DNA of 64,000 nucleotides from assembly GCA_029265815.1 (NCBI GenBank), contig JAJUGU010000003.1, forward strand, positions 186,001 to 250,000, read 5' to 3'. Position 1 is the first letter of the stretch. Every line of letters starts with the position of its first letter. The DNA comes from Anaerolineaceae bacterium (GTDB taxonomy: Bacteria > Chloroflexota > Anaerolineae > Anaerolineales > Anaerolineaceae). The position numbers and the translations under genes are program-made. Below are positions 37,500 through 45,495 of the stretch, in pieces. A model generated the notes under the pieces. The model was not told the DNA's origin. It was given only the letters and a program-made list of their open reading frames with translations, and did not search any database.

Positions 37500-38099
37500 T
37501 TACGCTGTCATTAACAATCCAAGTGAATTCGCGAACAATTCTTTGAGTTTGTGCTTTTCAAGAATCGTGCCCGGAAATTGACGTTCAAGGTGCAGGGCCA
37601 CAAATCCATGCACGAGACTCCAGACGGCCACAGCGGTTTCATCAGCTGATCCTGCGGGTAGAACATTCGTTTTCTGGCAGGTGGCAACGACATTGACCAG
37701 CATCTGGTAGGTTTTACGCACCGCTGACATAAATTCGGGGTGAGCATGTTCGTCTTCGAGGATGCCAGAGAACATTAGTTTAAAACACGCAGGTTCCGAC
37801 ATGGCAAACTGGATGTAACTCCAACCAGTTTCAATGAGCAGATCGCGGGGAGAATTTTGATATTTTTCAATGCTGAGGGTTAAGCGTCCTTGCAGATCGA
37901 GAAATCCCTGGGTCGATATGGCCGCCAGCAGATCCTGTTTATCGGCGAAATGCGCGTATGGCGCAGAATGGCTTACGCCTGCCGCCCGGGCTGCACTGCG
38001 CAGGGTGAGGGCAGTGATGCCTTCCTTGCGTAAGATATTGCGCCCCGAATCGATCAGCGCTTTTTTCAAATCTCCATGATGGTACTTTTCCTTTTTCAT
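37500..38099 (-). CDS. TetR-family transcriptional regulator
   Basis: 199 residues. The N-terminal helix-turn-helix (ALTLRSAARAAGVSHSAPYAHFADKQDLLAAI, about 29-60) is the TetR DNA-binding domain. The C-terminal domain (about 75-195, WSYIQFAMSEPACFKLMFSG) resembles the WHG-type ligand-binding domain. It presumably represses the divergent aldolase operon and itself through the palindrome at 38121-38135, with a pathway intermediate as inducer. The predicted -10 (TATGAT, minus strand 38111-38106) lies 6 nt before the ATG, so the mRNA is probably leaderless, and no Shine-Dalgarno is seen. Confidence 0.9.
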   Translation of the reverse strand: MKKEKYHHGDLKKALIDSGRNILRKEGITALTLRSAARAAGVSHSAPYAHFADKQDLLAAISTQGFLDLQGRLTLSIEKYQNSPRDLLIETGWSYIQFAMSEPACFKLMFSGILEDEHAHPEFMSAVRKTYQMLVNVVATCQKTNVLPAGSADETAVAVWSLVHGFVALHLERQFPGTILEKHKLKELFANSLGLLMTA

Positions 38100-38105
38100 A
38101 GAATA

Positions 38106-38134
38106 ATCATATAGAATAAACTTGACATTGTCAA
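38106..38134 (-). promoter_or_regulatory. Promoter of tetR (minus strand)
   Basis: On the minus strand TTGACA (38134-38129), 17-bp spacer, TATGAT (38111-38106). Its -35 is one arm of the operator palindrome. The predicted start falls on the first base of the tetR ATG (38099). Confidence 0.6.
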
Positions 38135-38135
38135 G
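38121..38135 (+). promoter_or_regulatory. Palindromic operator between tetR and the aldolase operon
   Basis: CTTGACATTGTCAAG is a perfect 7+7 palindrome around one T, and the outer AATAA/TTATT (38115-38119, 38137-38141) extend it. It contains the -35 box of both divergent promoters, so a bound TetR dimer would block both. Confidence 0.7.
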
Positions 38136-38150
38136 ATTATTTTCTATACT
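38122..38150 (+). promoter_or_regulatory. Promoter of the aldolase-aminotransferase-kinase operon
   Basis: TTGACA (38122-38127), 17-bp spacer, TATACT (38145-38150). This is a near-consensus promoter. Strength would make repression by the adjacent TetR important. Confidence 0.7.
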
Positions 38151-38179
38151 ATTGAAAGAATCCGGTCTGAGGAGGAAAA

Positions 38180-38851
38180 ATGAGTGAGCGTGATGCTTGC
38201 CGCCAATTAATCGTTGACACGGCGAAAGATTTAACCCATAGGGGGTTCTTAAGCGCTACGGGTGGCAATCTTTCTGTAAGGATAACGGGTGAAAAAGCCT
38301 TTGCCATTACTCCATCGAATTACGATTATTTAAAAATGATCCCGGAGGATATCTGCGTTCTGGGATATGACTTGAAGCCCCTTGCTGGTGACCGGAAGCC
38401 TTCGGTTGAAAGTGCCATGCACGCAGCTATTTATCAAGTGCGGCCAGATGTGAACGCTATCATCCATACCCATCAGGTTTATCCGAGCACTCTGGCACTG
38501 ATTGGCGAGCCGATTCCTGCTTTGTTTGACGAACAGGTGCGTTTTTTGGGTCGGTCAGTGAACATCATTCCTTATGCGCCATCGGGCACGGGGTCACTGG
38601 TCAAAGCAGTTGCCAGGAACATGGCAGATCACAACAATGCCTACATCATGGCCAATCACGGAGCGCTGCTGCTTGCTGGTGATATGGAGCGCGCCGTCCA
38701 TAATGTTTTGGTTTTAGAAAAATGCGCGCTGGCATATTTACTGGCACTATGCACAGGTAAGAAACCAAATCGTATTCCCGTGTTTGTCCGTGAAATTGCT
38801 TTTTCCAAGCTGCGTAAAGATCAAAAGAAATTTGAAGCAGAGAACAAATAG
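38180..38851 (+). CDS. Class II aldolase / adducin-family protein
   Basis: 223 residues of the FucA/AraD fold. The substrate-phosphate loop TGGNLS begins at T27, and the metal site is visible as H96 and H98 (HTHQ) and H160 (NHGAL). E77 in PSVESAMH is the likely catalytic acid. Members split sugar phosphates such as fuculose-1-phosphate into DHAP and an aldehyde, or act as epimerases. With the FGGY kinase downstream it would fit a ketose to ketose-1-phosphate to DHAP pathway, but substrate is unknown. A strong GAGGAGG precedes the ATG. First gene of an operon of four. Confidence 0.9.
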   Translation: MSERDACRQLIVDTAKDLTHRGFLSATGGNLSVRITGEKAFAITPSNYDYLKMIPEDICVLGYDLKPLAGDRKPSVESAMHAAIYQVRPDVNAIIHTHQVYPSTLALIGEPIPALFDEQVRFLGRSVNIIPYAPSGTGSLVKAVARNMADHNNAYIMANHGALLLAGDMERAVHNVLVLEKCALAYLLALCTGKKPNRIPVFVREIAFSKLRKDQKKFEAENK

Positions 38852-38907
38852 TAGATCTGGCTGTTCTGACAACAGGTTAAGAATCATTATTGGAGGAATT
38901 ATTTTTC

Positions 38908-40362
38908 ATGGAAACGAACCGTTTTGCTATTTCCGTGTACCCAGATGTTGAAGATATATATCGAAGGTTAGATGTGCTTATTTCACAACCAATGCGTCCT
39001 TTGCGCCGCGAAAAGATGCAGGATGTTCTTAATTATTTCGAGAAAAAATGTGCGCGATCCAAAGCGCTGAACCAAGAGGCAAAACAGATCATTCCTGGCG
39101 GGGTGCAGCACAACCTTGCTTTTAATTACCCCTTTCCAATTGCAGTTGAACGCGCTGAAGGCGCTTACCTGTGGGACGCAGATGGCAACCAGTACATTGA
39201 CTTCCTTCAGGCTGGTGGTCCAACCGTTTTGGGCAGCAATTACAAGCCGGTACGCGATAAAGTAATCGAGATGCTGCAAACATGTGGACCGGTGACCGGT
39301 TTATTTCATGAGTATGAGTTAAAACTTGCGCAGCTTGTGAAGCGGTTTATGCCTGCCAACGAAATGTTCCGAATGCTGGGTTCAGGAACTGAATCGGTGA
39401 TGGCTGCGATCCGTGCCGCTCGGGCATACACCGGGCACTCCAAGGTCATCAAAGTTGGAGGTGCTTATCACGGGTGGAGTGATCAAATGGTCTACGGGCT
39501 TCATATACCCGGTACCGGAAGATTGGAAGCAAAAGGCATACCGGCTGGAGCCTCTGCAAACACGCAGGAATTTTATCCCAACTCCATCGCTGCGTTGAAA
39601 CGGCATTTAATCATGAACAGGCTTGCAGGTGGCACAGCCGCAGTGATCGTTGAACCGGTTGGCCCTGAAAGTGGTACACGTCCAGTTCCATTTGATTTCA
39701 ACCAGAAAGTTCGTGAACTTTGCGATGAATTTGGCGCATTACTCATTTTCGATGAAGTGGTTACAGGTTTTCGCCTGGGAATGGGCGGAGCCCAGGGATA
39801 CTTTGGTGTAAAACCCGATCTGACCATATTTGGCAAGTGCATCACAGGTGGGTACCCGATGGCTGGCGGCGTTGGCGGGCGCGCCGATGTGATCATGCGT
39901 TTTGCTGCGGGGATTGGTGGAACCGGAGAGCGCGCTTATGTCGGTGGTACGTTATCGGCCAATCCGCTTTCTTGCGTTGCTGGATATTATGCCCTGCTCG
40001 AAATGGAACGTACCAACGCGCCTGTCATAGCTGGTCGTGCCGGAGACAGGTTGACAAAGGGCTTACAGACCATCATTGAAAAACACGGGCTGCCTTTTGT
40101 GGCTTACAACCAGGGCAGCATCGTCCATCTAGAGACTTCAGGAACCATGCTCCTCGACCTGCGCCATCCGTTGCGCCTTGCAAAGGAATTGAAGCCGCGA
40201 AAACACATGATGGAAGAGATGGGCGCGGCATACATGGCGGCGGGCATCGTCACCCTTGCGGGAAGCCGCATGTACACCAGCATGGCTGATACCGATGAGA
40301 TCATTGATGAAGCTCTATCGCGGTTCGAAGATGTGCTAACGGGGGTAGAACCAGCTTCATAA
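38908..40362 (+). CDS. Class III PLP-dependent aminotransferase (glutamate-1-semialdehyde aminomutase-like)
   Basis: 484 residues. The fold-type I, class III aminotransferase signature is present: IFDEVVTGFR with the PLP-interacting Asp, and the Schiff-base lysine K310 in FGKCITGGYPMAGG. The N-terminal part has an extra 60 residues or so ahead of the usual GGVQHN start, forming a helical extension. Relatives include glutamate-1-semialdehyde aminomutase and aminotransferases of amino sugars or omega-amino acids. Its place between an aldolase and a kinase suggests an amino or keto sugar substrate. The ATG at 38908 follows GGAGG; a TTG at 38890 is less likely. Confidence 0.88.
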   Translation: METNRFAISVYPDVEDIYRRLDVLISQPMRPLRREKMQDVLNYFEKKCARSKALNQEAKQIIPGGVQHNLAFNYPFPIAVERAEGAYLWDADGNQYIDFLQAGGPTVLGSNYKPVRDKVIEMLQTCGPVTGLFHEYELKLAQLVKRFMPANEMFRMLGSGTESVMAAIRAARAYTGHSKVIKVGGAYHGWSDQMVYGLHIPGTGRLEAKGIPAGASANTQEFYPNSIAALKRHLIMNRLAGGTAAVIVEPVGPESGTRPVPFDFNQKVRELCDEFGALLIFDEVVTGFRLGMGGAQGYFGVKPDLTIFGKCITGGYPMAGGVGGRADVIMRFAAGIGGTGERAYVGGTLSANPLSCVAGYYALLEMERTNAPVIAGRAGDRLTKGLQTIIEKHGLPFVAYNQGSIVHLETSGTMLLDLRHPLRLAKELKPRKHMMEEMGAAYMAAGIVTLAGSRMYTSMADTDEIIDEALSRFEDVLTGVEPAS

Positions 40363-40398
40363 CCAGCAGTGCAAAATCTACATCAAGAGGCAGATGTT

Positions 40399-41982
40399 AT
40401 GACTCAAATCCATGAATCGGTAATCCTCGCAGCAGACCTGGGCACATCTTCCATGAAGGTTGCATTAATTACAATCAGCGGGCAGGTGCTCGGCTGGGAA
40501 TCGCAACCTATCCGGCTTCATCTTACCCCTGATGGCGGGGTGGAGCAGGATCCTGAAGAATGGTGGCAGGCATTTATTCAGTGTTCGAAAGTGTTATTGG
40601 AAAAGGATTTAATACCGCGGTCGTCTGTGGCCGCGGTTTGCTGTTCAACGCAGGGTGAGGGTACGATCGCTGTTGACTGTGATGGAAAAGTAATTCTTGG
40701 CTGCATTCTCTGGATGGATATGCGCGGGCAGCGCGATCTGCTCAACGAGTTCAAAGGAATCATCAATATTAATGGGATGAGTGCCCTCAAAGTTTTTTCA
40801 TGGATCAAGATGACCGGTGGAATGCCTTCGGCAACCGGAAAAGATCCTGCAGCCCACATGCTTTACATCCGCAACAACTATCCTGAAATTTATGCAAAAA
40901 CCTATAAATTTCTCAATGTGCTCGATTTTCTCAATTTACGCCTGACGGGACGCTACACCGCCACGTATGATTCCATTCTGACCTCATGGGTGACCGATAA
41001 TCGTAATCCAGATGGTATTCATTACGATAAAGGGTTGATTCATTCCAGTGGCATTGACGGCGACAAGTTCCCCGAGATTGTTCCCTGTACAGCGGTTCTG
41101 GGCAATTTAAGGGAAGAGGTTGCGCGTGAATTGGGGTTGAGCGCCGATGTGCGTGTGGTCGCCGGCGCAATTGACAACACCGCAGCAGCAATCGGCGCTG
41201 GAGCAGTGGAAGATTACCTTCCTCATCTCTATATTGGTACGTCCTCATGGATGTCGGCGCATGTGCCTTACAAGAAAACGGATATTGCCTCTTCACTGGC
41301 ATCCGTTCCTTGCGCGGTTCCGGGGCGTTATCTGATGACCGCGCTCCAGGCAACGGCTGGCGGAAACCTGACCTTTCTCAAAGAAAAGATCCTCTATAAC
41401 AAGGATGAATTACTTCAAGAAGCTGCGCTCCCTGATATTTATAAAGTTCTCGATCAAATTGCCGAACGTGTACCGGCAGGGTCCAATGGTGTCATCTATA
41501 CCCCCTGGATTTGGGGAGAAAGGGCACCGGTAGAGGATAAGACACTGCGCGCGGGATTGTACAATCTCTCGCTGCATAATTCACGCGAGGATATCATCCG
41601 TGCCTTTCTTGAGGGCGTTGCCCTCAACACACGGTGGCTGTTGCAGCCGGTCGAACGATTCTTAAAGCGAAAAATCGATCAGATTCACATTGTGGGGGGC
41701 GGGGCTCAATCGGGAATCTGGTGTCAGATCTTTGCCGATGTCATGGGAGTATGCATCAGGCAGGTTGAAGACCCTGTATATGCCAATGCGCGCGGTGCGG
41801 CCTGGATTGGTGCTGCCGGTATCGGCGAGATCACTATTTCAGATATTAAACGCATGGTAAAGTTCAAAAAAGACTATTTACCCAATGAAAAAAACCTCAG
41901 CCTTTATGATCAGCGTTTCAGCCAGTTCTTACAGATCTACAAAAATATGAGAGATGTTTACCGGCAGATGAATGGCCAGTGA
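40399..41982 (+). CDS. FGGY-family carbohydrate kinase (xylulokinase-like)
   Basis: 527 residues. The N-terminal phosphate loop is AADLGTSSMKVALI and the second domain has DNTAAAIGAGAVEDYLPH and GGGAQSGIWCQIFADV, where the ATP site lies. Xylulokinases and glycerol or rhamnulose kinases share this layout. It would phosphorylate a ketose or sugar alcohol that the aldolase of the operon later splits. The ATG at 40399 has AAGAGG at good spacing; the upstream in-frame GTG at 40369 has none. It lies 36 nt after the aminotransferase. Confidence 0.9.
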   Translation: MTQIHESVILAADLGTSSMKVALITISGQVLGWESQPIRLHLTPDGGVEQDPEEWWQAFIQCSKVLLEKDLIPRSSVAAVCCSTQGEGTIAVDCDGKVILGCILWMDMRGQRDLLNEFKGIININGMSALKVFSWIKMTGGMPSATGKDPAAHMLYIRNNYPEIYAKTYKFLNVLDFLNLRLTGRYTATYDSILTSWVTDNRNPDGIHYDKGLIHSSGIDGDKFPEIVPCTAVLGNLREEVARELGLSADVRVVAGAIDNTAAAIGAGAVEDYLPHLYIGTSSWMSAHVPYKKTDIASSLASVPCAVPGRYLMTALQATAGGNLTFLKEKILYNKDELLQEAALPDIYKVLDQIAERVPAGSNGVIYTPWIWGERAPVEDKTLRAGLYNLSLHNSREDIIRAFLEGVALNTRWLLQPVERFLKRKIDQIHIVGGGAQSGIWCQIFADVMGVCIRQVEDPVYANARGAAWIGAAGIGEITISDIKRMVKFKKDYLPNEKNLSLYDQRFSQFLQIYKNMRDVYRQMNGQ

Positions 41983-42013
41983 ACCGACCTTAGCTGTGTA
42001 TGAGGATAATGAT

Positions 42014-43234
42014 ATGACAGAAAAAACCTTCCGTTTGTATCCATACCGCTGGGTGGTGCTGGGTGTGTTTATGTTGATCAACCTCACCATCCAAATTCTG
42101 TGGATTTCGTATGCGCCTATCACCGGGTTAGCTGCTTCTTATTATGGTGTGACTGATTTACAGATAGGGTTTCTGGCAATGCTTTTTATGATCGCTTTCA
42201 TCCCGCTTTCCATCCCGGTCTCATGGGCAATTGATACCTGGGGGTTCAGGCTTACTGTAAGTATCGGCGCGGTGATGATGGGTGTTTTCGGTGTTTTACG
42301 CGGGCTGGCTGGAACAGATTATACGCTGGTGGTCATCAGTACCGTTGGAATAGCCGTCGCACAGCCTTTCTTGCTTAACGCCTGGACAAAGGTGCCGGCG
42401 CAGTGGTTTAGTATTGAGGAACGCGCGACCGCGGTTGGACTGGTAACTCTTGCCAACCTGGTTGGAACTGCGCTGGGTATGTTACTTCCACCGATGTTGA
42501 TCGGCAAAATGACCATTCCTCAATCACAGCTGCTTTATGGCGCGATAGCAGCGTTTTCAGCGATTCTCTTTGTGATCCTTGCAAGGGAAAAACCAGCAAC
42601 CCCGCCATGCCCCGAAGGGATGGAAGTGCGTGCTTTAATGTTGGATGGATTAAAACACGCGCTCAAGGTCAAGGAATTCTGGTACTATCTGGTGGTTGCC
42701 TTTATTGGGTTAGGAATTTTCAATGGCGTAACTACCTGGGTGGAAAATATCATCCGACCGCGAGGATTTACTCCTTCAGACGCGGGCACGCTTGGTGCGT
42801 TAATGCTGGCGGGAGGTGTGCTCGGAGCGGTGATCATTCCACCATTCTCTGATAAACAGCAAAAGCGGCAAAAATATATCTTCTTCGGCTTTTTGATGGC
42901 CATCCCCGGATTGATTGGGCTTACCTTCGCACAATCGGCGTGGTTGTTGTACGCCTCTGCATTTTCAATGGGCTTTTTCCTGGTCAGCGCCAATCCGATT
43001 GGTATGCAGTATTGCGCTGAGATCACCAACCCTACACCCGAGGGTACATCCAATGGGTTGATCCAGCTTTTTGGGCAGGCTTCTGTGGTTTTCGTCTATG
43101 TGATGGAAGCGCTGCAAGCCGAAAATGGTGCGTTCACACCTGCACTGCTGCTGGCAGTAGGTTTAATTCTGGTGAGTTTGCTCTTAATCTCACAGATGAA
43201 AGATCCAGAGAAAAAAATCAGCGAACGAGTATAG
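42014..43234 (+). CDS. Major facilitator superfamily transporter
   Basis: 406 residues with 12 predicted transmembrane helices in two groups of six, and a central cytoplasmic loop near 195-215 (REKPATPPCPEGME). The helix 2-3 loop carries a WAIDTWGFRLTV motif in place of the GxxxDRxGRR consensus. The ATG at 42014 is chosen because GAGGA lies just upstream; an earlier ATG overlaps the kinase gene. As the last gene of the operon it is the probable entry route for the substrate handled by the kinase and aldolase. Confidence 0.88.
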   Translation: MTEKTFRLYPYRWVVLGVFMLINLTIQILWISYAPITGLAASYYGVTDLQIGFLAMLFMIAFIPLSIPVSWAIDTWGFRLTVSIGAVMMGVFGVLRGLAGTDYTLVVISTVGIAVAQPFLLNAWTKVPAQWFSIEERATAVGLVTLANLVGTALGMLLPPMLIGKMTIPQSQLLYGAIAAFSAILFVILAREKPATPPCPEGMEVRALMLDGLKHALKVKEFWYYLVVAFIGLGIFNGVTTWVENIIRPRGFTPSDAGTLGALMLAGGVLGAVIIPPFSDKQQKRQKYIFFGFLMAIPGLIGLTFAQSAWLLYASAFSMGFFLVSANPIGMQYCAEITNPTPEGTSNGLIQLFGQASVVFVYVMEALQAENGAFTPALLLAVGLILVSLLLISQMKDPEKKISERV

Positions 43235-43363
43235 GCTGCAGTGATTCTTGAAGAACAGGGCAATTAAAAGATCTATCTTGAAAAAATCATTTTTTAGCCA
43301 AAAATCTCATTTTATGATAATCTTAATTAACTGGACTGAGATATATAGACAGGAGAGATGAAT
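43235..43363 (+). other. Spacer before the small lysine-rich gene
   Basis: 129 bp. TATGAT at 43313-43318 could be a -10 for the small gene, but no good -35 at 17 bp is seen. No terminator for the MFS gene is recognised. Confidence 0.35.
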
Positions 43364-43480
43364 ATGGGAGAAGTGGGTAAAAAAGATAAGGGTAAAAAGG
43401 AACAAAGGAAAAAACCAAAGATGACCATTAAAGAAAAAAGAAAAGTAAAGCAGGAAAAACACAGTAATACTGCTGCGTAA
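43364..43480 (+). CDS. Small lysine-rich protein, 38 residues
   Basis: ATG with AGGAG 8 nt upstream, 38 codons, then TAA. The protein is extremely basic: MGEVGKKDKGKKEQRKKP, then a KMTIKEKRKVKQEK stretch, 14 Lys and 3 Arg in total, one Pro and no Cys. The MTIKEKRKVK part resembles tails of short conserved basic proteins annotated as hypothetical in several phyla. It could bind RNA, DNA or the ribosome, but no motif proves this. A strong intrinsic terminator follows about 95 nt downstream, consistent with a short monocistronic gene. An ATG at 43358 is too close to the ribosome site. Confidence 0.6.
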   Translation: MGEVGKKDKGKKEQRKKPKMTIKEKRKVKQEKHSNTAA

Positions 43481-43575
43481 GTTTCTTGCCAGGGCTTTTC
43501 GAAATTTTGCGATGATCAATCCGTCGATCGGTTGCTGCTGATCCCGAAAAAAATTGGATTGCTTAGAACAAAAGT

Positions 43576-43604
43576 AAAACCTGTCCTTTGTGGACAGGTT
43601 TTTA
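43576..43604 (+). terminator. Intrinsic terminator after the small basic protein gene
   Basis: AAAACCTGTCC pairs with GGACAGGTTTT around TTTGT (11 bp), followed by T-rich sequence. The A-rich left arm allows action on the minus strand too, and so could end the decayed channel gene. Confidence 0.85.
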
Positions 43605-43624
43605 TTATAGATAAATGCCTAGAG

Positions 43625-44295
43625 TTATTTGTATTGGGTAAGATTTTGTTGAACGGTGGCATGACCGATCAACCTTGAAGCTGCCATGGCAAGGTAACCA
43701 ATCCTGCAAAACTGTTCCAGCATAACCAGCACTTGTGAGGCAGGTGTAATGGGCAGAATATCACTCAACCCGGTAGCCGCGAGATTGGAAAAATTCAAGG
43801 AGAAAAACTCAACAATAATGATCGTTTAGCCGGGATTTATTTTGTAAAGATAACTTTCTGGCAGCCAAATTAGACACACCAGATAAAAATGAGCAAAGCC
43901 CCAGCTCAGCAATGTAAAGGTGGGTCCCAGCTGAAAACAATTAGTCAGGGGTTACCTTTCGATCAGCCAACATCTAAGCGATCATACTTCCAGCCGCGTA
44001 AAAATGTAACAACCCTTCGGTCAGAGATATTAAGACATGGAAATTTTGTAATTTCAGCAAAACAGAATGGATGATCAGAATGAATGCAGAAATGGACAAC
44101 ACCCACGCAAATCCAGTTAACGAAAGGACTGCGGAGGATCACCTGCATATCGAGTATCAAGATCAAAATTCCGAATACGCTGACCAGTTCATGGCCGGTT
44201 TGATATTCTCCCATGACGAAATAAAAAAAATAGCAGCAAAAGTTGGGGGGTAAGCAAAAACGCCGAGGGTAACTTTGAAATGGTCTGATACGCAA
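43625..44295 (-). pseudogene. Decayed two-helix ion-channel-like gene
   Basis: Read on the minus strand, 43625-43951 stays in one frame except for a TAA at 43826-43828. Before the stop it has a helix (TLLSWGFAHFYLVCLIWLPES); after it come a pore-like segment FFSLNFSNLAATGLSDILPI and an inner helix VLVMLEQFCRIGYLAMAASR. This is the layout of the two-transmembrane Ion_trans_2 pore family, with the TVGYGD filter degraded to ATGLSD. Upstream, 43963-44295 encodes hydrophobic stretches (VSVFGILILILD) in another frame, which would be the N-terminal helices, but no clean start is seen. The frameshift and stop indicate a dead gene. A sequencing error could account for one stop but not all. Confidence 0.55.
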
Positions 44296-44506
44296 GCTGG
44301 TTAATTGCTTTGATGTAGATTTTTTATGGCGGTATGGTTAGTTACCTGGTCAGAATAGGAGGGAATTTCAAACTTAAACCCGCGACTCGATGAAGGTACG
44401 CTGCGCTGAAAAATATTAAGATAAGTTGTATATTATTCAACCACTTTAATTTCAAAAGACTTATACTGTTTTATGTATTGTATTATTACTAAATATAAAA
44501 CTTATT
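44296..44506 (+). other. A+T-rich spacer upstream of the IclR gene
   Basis: About 210 bp without a supported gene. Base composition falls sharply in A+T-rich direction towards 44460-44520, where the IclR promoter and operator are expected. Confidence 0.4.
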
Positions 44507-44523
44507 GTTGTATATAGTACAAC
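44507..44523 (+). promoter_or_regulatory. Inverted repeat before the IclR gene, probable operator
   Basis: GTTGTA-N5-TACAAC, a 17-bp palindrome 19 nt before the GTG start. TATAGT (44513-44518) inside it may be the -10. Autoregulation by a dimeric IclR protein would fit. Confidence 0.5.
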
Positions 44524-44542
44524 GATTTAATGGAGGGCAAGG

Positions 44543-45280
44543 GTGAGGCAAATTCAATCATTAGCGCGGGGATTAAAAATTCTGGATATGCTGGCGAATG
44601 CGCACGACAGTATCAGTATCACAGCTGTTGCGACCGAATTACAAATCGACAAGGGCAGCGCTTCTCTTTTGTTGCAAACTCTTTCAAACTACGGGTTTGC
44701 CGAAAAAGATATGGCTACCCGGCAATACCGTCTGGGTCCCGCTGTGGTGAGATTGAGCCGGAGCCTGCTCACCAAGATGCCCCTGCGTGAAACCGCCAAG
44801 CCGTTTCTTCACCAGCTGGTGCGCGAGACAAGCGAATGTGCTCATCTGGGGGTGCTGGCTCAAGGCAAAGTGTTATATATCGACCAGGTGGAATCACCAG
44901 AAACACTGCGCGTGAATGCAGAAGTGGGTTTTACTGCACCGCTGCATTGCACGGCACTTGGCAAAGTGCTTCTTGCATGGGGGGCTGCTTCGATACCAGA
45001 GGAATTGTCTGGTTACACCGCCCGGACCATTTTCGATCCAGAAGTGTTGCAGATGGACCTGGAAAAGACCCGGCGGCGCGGTTATGCACTCGATGACGAG
45101 GAATTTGATTATGGTGTGCGCTGCATTGCCTCCCCGGTATTTGATTACCGCGGAAAGGTGGTCGGAGCACTGGGAATTTCTGGGCCTGCAGCAAGGGTCA
45201 GATTAGACAGGATCGGTGAGTTATCTGACAGGGTAGTGGCCATTGCAAAAGCTTTGTCAGATAAGATGAGTTTTAAATAG
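44543..45280 (+). CDS. IclR-family transcriptional regulator
   Basis: 245 residues. The N-terminal winged helix-turn-helix (SITAVATELQIDKGSASLLLQTLSNYG) is followed from about 80 by the IclR effector-binding domain (AHLGVLAQGKVLYIDQVES, LHCTALGKVLLAW, GYALDDEEFDYGVRCIASPV, GALGISGPAARVR). Start is GTG behind GGAGGG. It is 215 nt upstream of the ThDP enzyme operon in the same direction and is the likely regulator of that operon. Ligand is unknown, though GAF-like effector domains of this family often bind small aromatic or sugar acids. Confidence 0.92.
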   Translation: MRQIQSLARGLKILDMLANAHDSISITAVATELQIDKGSASLLLQTLSNYGFAEKDMATRQYRLGPAVVRLSRSLLTKMPLRETAKPFLHQLVRETSECAHLGVLAQGKVLYIDQVESPETLRVNAEVGFTAPLHCTALGKVLLAWGAASIPEELSGYTARTIFDPEVLQMDLEKTRRRGYALDDEEFDYGVRCIASPVFDYRGKVVGALGISGPAARVRLDRIGELSDRVVAIAKALSDKMSFK

Positions 45281-45495
45281 CAGTTTTCTTTGATCGGGGC
45301 GAATTACAAAAATTTGCCCAGTTCCTGCTGTGTGTGGTTTAGTAAGTTCTATTGGTATCCATTTTATTCGTCATTAACAAAAGAATCAATTTTTGCCATC
45401 CAACACAGTTGATATCGGGCAACTCTGCCGGTGATTTACTACTCTATAACCGGTCACCGCTGTGCAATGAAGATTTCAGGTCTTGGAGGGAACAC

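Noticed and set aside
43889-44253. Small plus-strand open frames of about 60 codons in the decayed region
   Set aside because: They lie antisense to the channel remnant, have no good ribosome sites and no recognisable motifs.
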